Program-made: the position numbers and the translations under genes
Shown: positions 15,013-19,014 of the stretch, in pieces
Numbering within the stretch: the stretch's first letter is position 1
Layout of the letters: each line of letters begins with the position of its first letter
Notes under the pieces: generated by a model
What the model was told of the DNA's origin: nothing
The model's database searches: none
The model's input: only the letters and a program-made list of their open reading frames with translations
Assembly (NCBI GenBank): GCA_003446315.1
Contig: DMBA01000082.1
Coordinates: 1-19,014 of the forward strand
Origin: Ruminococcus sp.
GTDB lineage: Bacteria > Bacillota > Clostridia > Oscillospirales > Ruminococcaceae
Length of the DNA stretch: 19,014 bases
Direction of reading: 5' to 3'

Positions 15013-15803
15013 ACAGCAAGCAAACTCCGGTTACATCTTATCAGCGCGTGCAAAACGCCCGCAGCGGCAAACGTCCGAACGGTGCTGCTTATATCGACCA
15101 TATGATCGACGATTTCATTGAGCTGCACGGTGACCGCCGCTTCGGTGATGATGCTGCGATCATCGGCGGCATCGGCTATATCAATGACATCGCCGTGACC
15201 GTCATTGCAATGGAACGCGGCAACACCATCGAAGAACGCATGAAGCGCAAATTCGGCTGTCCTGCTCCGGAAGGCTATCGCAAAGCGCTCCGCCTGATGA
15301 AAGAAGCCGAAAAATTCGGCAGACCGGTCATCTGCATGGTGGGCAGCTCCGGCGCATACTGCGGCATGGATGCTGAAATGCGCGGTCAGGGTGAGGCGAT
15401 CGCGGAAAATCTGCTGGAAATGATGGGATTGCGTGTCCCGATCATTTCGGTGATCGTCGGGGAAGGCGGCAGCGGCGGTGCATTGGCGCTCGGCATCTGC
15501 GACAGCGTCATTATGCTGGAAAATTCTGTTTATTCCGTCATTTCACCGGAAGGCTGCGCTTCGATCCTCTGGAAAGATGCATCCAAGGCAAATGAAGCAG
15601 CAGAAGCATTGAAGCTGACTTCCTATGATCTGCTGGGCTTTCAGGTCGTGGAACACATCATTCCGGAAGAAACCAAAAAGGAAAATGAGATCTTCGATGC
15701 ACTCAAACACTGCATCTATCAGGAATTGACCGAAAAACAATCGCTCCCGACAGAACAGCTTCTGGAAAATCGTTATCAGAAATTCCGGAAGATCGGTGCA
15801 TGA
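15009..15803 (+). CDS. accA: Acetyl-CoA carboxylase carboxyltransferase, alpha subunit
   Basis: The partner of AccD; 264 residues, shorter than the roughly 320 of typical AccA because the N-terminal coiled segment is lacking. Visible marks are YIDHMIDDFIELHGDRRFGDD, CPAPEGYRKALRLM, GEGGSGGALALGICD and SPEGCASILWKD. Two spots differ from the usual family pattern: the normally TPGAYPG-like turn reads SSGAYCG, and AEERGQ reads AEMRGQ. This may mark a dedicated second copy rather than the housekeeping enzyme. The start codon overlaps the accD stop (ATGA). It is the last gene of the operon, and its stop at 15801-15803 touches the stop of the convergent flavoprotein gene with no space for a terminator between them. 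Confidence 0.92.
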   Translation: MNSKQTPVTSYQRVQNARSGKRPNGAAYIDHMIDDFIELHGDRRFGDDAAIIGGIGYINDIAVTVIAMERGNTIEERMKRKFGCPAPEGYRKALRLMKEAEKFGRPVICMVGSSGAYCGMDAEMRGQGEAIAENLLEMMGLRVPIISVIVGEGGSGGALALGICDSVIMLENSVYSVISPEGCASILWKDASKANEAAEALKLTSYDLLGFQVVEHIIPEETKKENEIFDALKHCIYQELTEKQSLPTEQLLENRYQKFRKIGA

Positions 15804-16568
15804 TTATTTGCTGTATTTGTCAAAGCGGCACTGCTCCTGCACCCGATCACCCAGCAGCGTGATCGCCTGCTTCGGACATCGGCTGATGCAGCGATAACAC
15901 ATGGTGCATTTTCCCGCGGAAACCGGTTTTCCCTGCTGCATTTGCAGATTTCCCATCGGGCAGATGCGGGTGCATAAACCGCAGCCGATACAGGCAGAAC
16001 TGACCTTCCATGCATCGGAATAACCCTGCGTTTTCCGGTAAAACCAAAGCCGCTGACCGAACAATCCGGCAATGTGTGCAAAAACGGAAATGCCGTCCTT
16101 CGGATATTTCCCGTTCCGGATGCCTTCGACGGCGGCTGCTGTTTTGCGGTCTGCCGCTGCAATGATTTCGCGGTTCTGTTCCACCGTTTTTTTCAGCAGC
16201 TTGCTGTCAGAAACGGAATCCGGCATCACCAGATGCAGCCCGCCGCGGATCACAGCGCCGTGCTTTTTCAGCAGCCGTGCCGCACAGCCTGCGCCGTCGC
16301 CGCTGAACAAACCCATTGTCGCAAGGCAGATCACATGCTTACCACGCCAGATTTCTGCGTGCCTGCTGATAAAATCCTGCACCATAAACGGTGCATTGGA
16401 AAACTGCACCGGATAACCAAGCACGATCTTATGCGCTGCTTTGATCGCATCCGCCGCTTGCGGATCCTCGATCGGAATCAGTTTTGCATTGGCATCCAGT
16501 GATCTGCAAAATAATTCCATGCAGTGTTTTGTGTTGCCGGTACCGCTTAAATATACTCCAACGATCAT
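15804..16568 (-). CDS. Flavodoxin-ferredoxin fusion protein (EFR1-like)
   Basis: 254 residues. An N-terminal flavodoxin-like domain (1 to about 165) opens with the FMN phosphate loop SGTGNT. The C-terminal part (about 190-235) has two 4Fe-4S motifs, CIGCGLCTRICP starting at C193 and CTMCYRCISRCP, the bacterial 2x[4Fe-4S] ferredoxin pattern. This arrangement is common in anaerobic clostridia, where it is usually annotated as an EFR1 family ferrodoxin; the physiological partner is generally unknown, presumably low-potential electron transfer in the cytoplasm. The ATG is preceded by AAAGGG, and a good promoter lies at 16633-16661. It converges on the lipid operon and shares no obvious signals with it, so I would not assign it to the pathway, though it could in principle supply electrons. 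Confidence 0.88.
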   Translation of the reverse strand: MIVGVYLSGTGNTKHCMELFCRSLDANAKLIPIEDPQAADAIKAAHKIVLGYPVQFSNAPFMVQDFISRHAEIWRGKHVICLATMGLFSGDGAGCAARLLKKHGAVIRGGLHLVMPDSVSDSKLLKKTVEQNREIIAAADRKTAAAVEGIRNGKYPKDGISVFAHIAGLFGQRLWFYRKTQGYSDAWKVSSACIGCGLCTRICPMGNLQMQQGKPVSAGKCTMCYRCISRCPKQAITLLGDRVQEQCRFDKYSK

Positions 16569-16632
16569 AATTAACCCTTTCTGCGTTCAAATGCATCTTT
16601 CGTTTCAGTGTTATGCGGACAAATCCGGTTTC

Positions 16633-16661
16633 ATTATAGCACAAATTCTGCTTCCTGACAA
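16633..16661 (-). promoter_or_regulatory. Promoter of the flavodoxin-ferredoxin gene
   Basis: On the minus strand: TTGTCA (16661-16656), a 17-bp spacer, TATAAT (16638-16633) preceded by GC. Its start would lie near 16626, some 58 bases before the ATG at 16568. No operator-like repeat is seen around it. Confidence 0.75.
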
Positions 16662-16687
16662 GCATGCGCTCTGCCTTTTTTCTATGA

Positions 16688-16731
16688 AAATAACCGCCTG
16701 ACAGTTTTCGTGTGCTGTCGGGCGGTTATTT
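16688..16731 (-). terminator. Rho-independent terminator of the XRE gene
   Basis: A 17-bp stem with a single G-T pair joins 16688-16704 to 16715-16731 around a 10-base loop; its core is ACCGCC with GGCGGT. On the minus strand it is followed by a short T-rich tail (TTATTTTC). The stop codon of the XRE gene (16728-16726) lies within the first arm read. On the plus strand the tail is TTATTTC, weaker but possible. Confidence 0.8.
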
Positions 16732-16950
16732 CAGTTCCTTGTAATATGTGCGTGCAGCAGTCAACCCCAACAGGTAATCCACATTTGTTTTATGCAACTC
16801 TGCAAGTGCAATCAGAATTTCCGTTGGAATATCGCGCTGTCCAAGTTCATAATTGCTGTAAACCTGCTGTGAACAGTGCAAGTATGCTGCAACATCCCGC
16901 TGTTTCATATCTGCATCTTCACGCAGATCTCGTATTCTCTGATATAGCAT
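16726..16950 (-). CDS. XRE/Cro-CI family small DNA-binding repressor
   Basis: 74 residues, nearly all helix-turn-helix. The recognition region is about residues 16-41 (KQRDVAAYLHCSQQVYSNYELGQRDI), followed by the IALAELHKTNVDYLLGL segment standard for this family. It lacks any sensor or protease-cleavage domain, so signal control would need a partner or be absent. AAGGGGG precedes the ATG. The gap upstream holds three copies of one palindrome, two of them perfect, in front of its own gene and in the promoter of the divergent gene at 17174. This fits an autoregulated repressor of the neighbour. Its own -35/-10 is not clear. Small XRE genes of this type are frequent in phage remnants and accessory islands. 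Confidence 0.88.
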   Translation of the reverse strand: MLYQRIRDLREDADMKQRDVAAYLHCSQQVYSNYELGQRDIPTEILIALAELHKTNVDYLLGLTAARTYYKELK

Positions 16951-16989
16951 ATTGAACCCCCTTTTTATCGGATAGATTCAATATACCAC

Positions 16990-17034
16990 ACTGCATTTTG
17001 TTGTATTCTGTTTTACTGCAAATTGCAGTAAAAC
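16990..17034. promoter_or_regulatory. Paired operators in front of the XRE gene
   Basis: 17010-17034 is a perfect 25-base palindrome: GTTTTACTGCAA, one central A, TTGCAGTAAAAC. Its core is ACTGCA-N3-TGCAGT. A second, degraded copy lies 25 bp nearer the XRE start at 16990-17004, ACTGCA-N3-TGTTGT, with the same geometry and two mismatches. Both sit 40-84 bp upstream of the XRE ATG, where its promoter must be. XRE dimers bind such palindromes; that this one does so is inferred. Confidence 0.65.
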
Positions 17035-17099
17035 AATTGGTGCTGTTAGTTAATATTACACAAATATCGGTTTGTATTTTAGTTTTTTTGTGATTTGTA

Positions 17100-17128
17100 T
17101 TGACATATACCGCAAAATGCGGTATAAT
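17100..17128 (+). promoter_or_regulatory. Promoter of the zinc-ribbon gene with embedded operator
   Basis: TTGACA (17100-17105), a 17-bp spacer and TATAAT (17123-17128), a perfect consensus. The spacer is itself the palindrome TATACCGCA-N3-TGCGGTATA (17106-17126), whose core ACCGCA-N3-TGCGGT matches the operator at 17010-17034. A bound repressor would lie across the -35/-10 gap and block polymerase, so the gene should be tightly off when the XRE protein is active and strongly on when it is not. Confidence 0.82.
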
Positions 17129-17173
17129 CATATATATAAAACAGTTTTAATCTAGCAGAAAGAAGGGATCAAT

Positions 17174-18043
17174 ATGATGATATGTCTAAATTGCGGAGAA
17201 CAATATAAGGATGGTACTGCTATGTGTCAAAGATGCGGTGCTCCATTAGCGCAGCAACAAGCTATTCCGCCAAATATGCAATATATGATGCAGCAACCAC
17301 AGAAAAAACATGGTTGTTTAATTGCATTCGGTGTCACCGCACTAATTTTTGTAGTTTTCTCAGGATTGAGCGCTATTTTGGAATCATCAAACAAACCTTC
17401 AACTTCAAATACAAGCAGTATTTCATATCAACAAGATAAAAACACATCATCAAATAGCAATGCAAAACAGAACACGAACAAGACAATACAAAACGAAAAG
17501 AAAAAAATAACTGATTGTTTTGAAGTCGTTGAAAATGCTTCTTATAAAAATTCAATCGGCAGAACAATACTAATAGATAAAGTCTTAGCCAAAGAAGATG
17601 TTTCTGTCAGCAGCACCATAATCCTTAAAGATGCAAGTGAAAACGTGATCGGAAAATCCGAAGACACGATACATCTTGTAAAAGGAGAATATAATTATTT
17701 TCGATATTATTTTGAAAATGAACCAACTGACGATACCATTTTAGACCTGAGTTACAAACAGGCATCTGATTGGTCTGTTGGAACAAAAGATGCTGTTGAA
17801 CTGGTTAAATATAATCATGACGACCACCACTTATATTTATCATTTAAGCAAATTGCAGATGAAGTAAGCTATTTTTCAAGATTTAAGCTTTTGTTCTATA
17901 AAGACGGAAAGATTGTTCATGATGAGGATGGATATTTCTCGGTTTATGCTGAAAATCTGAATGGAAAAGATAGTGAAGATGTTGCGGAAATAACTGTTTA
18001 TGATATTGATTTTGATGAAATAGAATATATTTGTGAACCCTAA
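17174..18043 (+). CDS. Zinc-ribbon single-pass membrane protein
   Basis: 289 residues. The N-terminus has a zinc ribbon, C4-x2-C7-x10-C18-x2-C21, then a Gln/Pro-rich stretch, one membrane helix (about 47-69), a Ser/Asn/Thr/Lys-rich linker (about 70-108), and a C-terminal domain likely outside the cell, rich in acidic and aromatic residues and lacking cysteine pairs or known enzyme motifs. Proteins with a zinc ribbon followed by one helix and an extracytoplasmic beta-rich domain are common in Firmicutes, with mostly unknown functions. AGAAGGGA precedes two adjacent ATGs (17174 and 17177); the second has the better spacing. The gene is clearly richer in A+T than the rest of the window and favours A/T-ending codons, a sign of separate origin. 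It is probably controlled by the divergent XRE protein. Confidence 0.82.
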   Translation: MMICLNCGEQYKDGTAMCQRCGAPLAQQQAIPPNMQYMMQQPQKKHGCLIAFGVTALIFVVFSGLSAILESSNKPSTSNTSSISYQQDKNTSSNSNAKQNTNKTIQNEKKKITDCFEVVENASYKNSIGRTILIDKVLAKEDVSVSSTIILKDASENVIGKSEDTIHLVKGEYNYFRYYFENEPTDDTILDLSYKQASDWSVGTKDAVELVKYNHDDHHLYLSFKQIADEVSYFSRFKLLFYKDGKIVHDEDGYFSVYAENLNGKDSEDVAEITVYDIDFDEIEYICEP

Positions 18044-18048
18044 ACACC

Positions 18049-18080
18049 AACCCCCGCCCCGGAAATCCGGAGCGGGGGTT
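18049..18080. terminator. Terminator between convergent genes
   Basis: AACCCCCGC pairs with GCGGGGGTT, then after one mismatch CCGG pairs with CCGG around an AAAT loop. The stem ends before CTTTCATTTC on the plus strand. It sits just after the zinc-ribbon gene stop (18043) and just past the aroQ stop (18084), so it probably serves both directions, though the T-tract is poor on the plus strand. Confidence 0.75.
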
Positions 18081-18083
18081 CTT

Positions 18084-18515
18084 TCATTTCTGATGATTGA
18101 CAAGTATCTGCAAGCCTTCGATATATCCCGGAAAGCCCTTGCCCTTGACCGTTGCAATGCAAGCCTTGCGAATATACGAGATCTTGCGGAAATCGTCGCG
18201 GGTGTCGGGATCGGAGATATGCACCTCAACAGTCGGAATCTGCACCGCCTTGACCGCGTCCAGCAGCGCAACGCTCGTGTGCGTATATGCTGCCGGATTG
18301 ATGAGAATGCCGTCTGCTTTGCCGTATGCCTGCTGAATCCAGTCCACAAGTTCACCCTCATGATTGGACTGTTTGCACGCAATCGTGATGCCGAGCCGCT
18401 GCGCCTCTGCTTCCAGCATAGCGGTCAGGTCAGCGAGCGTCTGTGTGCCGTAATGCTCCGGCTCACGAATTCCCAGCATGTTCAAATTCGGCCCATTCAG
18501 CACGAGTATATGCAC
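18084..18515 (-). CDS. aroQ: 3-dehydroquinate dehydratase, type II
   Basis: Converts 3-dehydroquinate to 3-dehydroshikimate, the third step of the shikimate pathway, in the cytoplasm. It is 143 residues when started at the GTG at 18515, giving the usual beginning VHILVLNGPNLNMLG after a GGGGGG ribosome site; the longer frame from the ATG at 18659 would run back through aroK and add an unrelated tail. Family motifs are all present: NGPNLNMLG, the catalytic-loop REPEHYG, QSNHEGELVDWI, NPAAYTHTSVAL and EVHISDPDTRDDFR. The length is typical (about 145-150). Its start overlaps the end of aroK by 53 bases, so the two are co-translated parts of one operon. Confidence 0.93.
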   Translation of the reverse strand: MHILVLNGPNLNMLGIREPEHYGTQTLADLTAMLEAEAQRLGITIACKQSNHEGELVDWIQQAYGKADGILINPAAYTHTSVALLDAVKAVQIPTVEVHISDPDTRDDFRKISYIRKACIATVKGKGFPGYIEGLQILVNHQK

Positions 18516-18996
18516 AAAAATCCCCCCAAATCTGTTCTGCGGCATCCTGCGGGGTGCCGTTGTTTTCAATTGCCTGATCTGCAAGCCGACGGTACATCGG
18601 CATGCGTGTTTCTGCCATTTTGTTGAGGTCAGCCCCGATGGACAGCGGCCGTCCCTCACGGCTCAGCTCCGAAACCGGCCGGCAGATCTGATAAATTCTG
18701 CCGTTGCTGCGCAAAGGTGCGTCATTTTCCTCGCGTGTCACAACGCCGCCGCCGGTCACGAGAATCACGCCGCGTGCAGTGCTCTGCTCTTTCACAACTT
18801 CCGATTCAATTTTGCGGAACAGCTCCTCGCCGCCCTCTGCAAAGATATCCGGAATCGGCTTGCCCGCCTTTTTGATGATCTCCGCATCAAGGTCAATCTG
18901 CCGTCTGCCGGTCAGCGCTTCCAGTGCATCCCCGACGGTCGATTTGCCGCTGCCGGGCATACCGATCAGCACGATATTTTCTGCATCCTTCTGCAT
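18463..18996 (-). CDS. aroK: Shikimate kinase, possibly continuing past the window
   Basis: Phosphorylates shikimate with ATP, the fifth step of the shikimate pathway. From the ATG at 18996 it has 177 residues, with the P-loop GMPGSGKST near residues 13-21, the shikimate-binding DLDAEI, GEELFRKIESEV and GGGVVTREEN, and the RPLS stretch of the lid region. The frame stays open from 18996 to the window edge at 19014, and the only upstream GGAG lies 12 bases from the ATG, a poor distance. So the true start may be beyond the edge, or the kinase may be fused to an upstream shikimate enzyme such as AroE. Core identity is firm, the start is not. Confidence 0.88.
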   Translation of the reverse strand: MQKDAENIVLIGMPGSGKSTVGDALEALTGRRQIDLDAEIIKKAGKPIPDIFAEGGEELFRKIESEVVKEQSTARGVILVTGGGVVTREENDAPLRSNGRIYQICRPVSELSREGRPLSIGADLNKMAETRMPMYRRLADQAIENNGTPQDAAEQIWGDFCAYTRAEWAEFEHAGNS

Positions 18997-19014
18997 TTCT
19001 GCACCGATCTCCGC

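Noticed and set aside
15844..15865. Palindrome CGATCAC/GTGATCG as the operon terminator
   Set aside because: A 7-bp stem inside the flavoprotein coding region with no following T-run on either strand; probably coding coincidence.

Overview
The window looks like chromosome of a gut- or rumen-type clostridium (Oscillospiraceae, possibly Ruminococcus or a relative). That is inferred from the gene types, AAGGAG-like ribosome sites, strong TTGACA/TATAAT promoters with a TGC or GC just before the -10, and intermediate base composition. No rRNA, tRNA, CRISPR array or insertion sequence was seen, so the taxonomy is a guess.

Region 1 (11-1225) is a control region. A LytTR-family response regulator is on the minus strand. 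Divergent from it is a promoter with two perfect 10-bp direct repeats 21 bp apart, the geometry of a LytTR operator. This promoter faces an 18-residue hydrophobic peptide gene with a good ribosome site, followed by a run of hairpins. A second, near-perfect promoter points back the opposite way, so two transcripts would overlap across the peptide gene.

Region 2 (1226-15803) is one tightly packed plus-strand operon of about 14.6 kb. It encodes an ABC transporter (ATPase plus eight-helix FtsX/MacB-type permease), a ketosynthase with a chain-length-factor-like second half, an alpha-oxoamine synthase, a 1610-residue AT-ACP-ACP-KR-DH megasynthase related to PUFA and secondary-lipid synthases, an Sfp-type phosphopantetheinyl transferase, a small membrane protein of unknown role, and both carboxyltransferase subunits of acetyl-CoA carboxylase. 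The proposed working model has AccDA help supply malonyl-CoA. The PPTase loads the two ACPs, and the KS/CLF and megasynthase build a partly reduced acyl chain iteratively. The PLP enzyme then releases it by decarboxylative condensation with an amino acid, giving an alpha-amino ketone (a sphingoid-like or amino-lipid product), which the ABC transporter exports or handles. No thioesterase, enoyl reductase, biotin carboxylase or biotin carrier gene is visible.

Region 3 (15804-18080) is accessory. It holds a flavodoxin-ferredoxin fusion on the minus strand, then a small XRE repressor and a divergent AT-rich gene for a zinc-ribbon membrane protein. The intergenic gap carries two perfect and one degraded copy of the same palindrome (ACYGCA-N3-TGCRGT), one lying inside the promoter of the zinc-ribbon gene.

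Region 4 (18084 to the end) is housekeeping: shikimate-pathway genes aroQ and aroK, overlapping on the minus strand, with aroK possibly continuing past the window edge.
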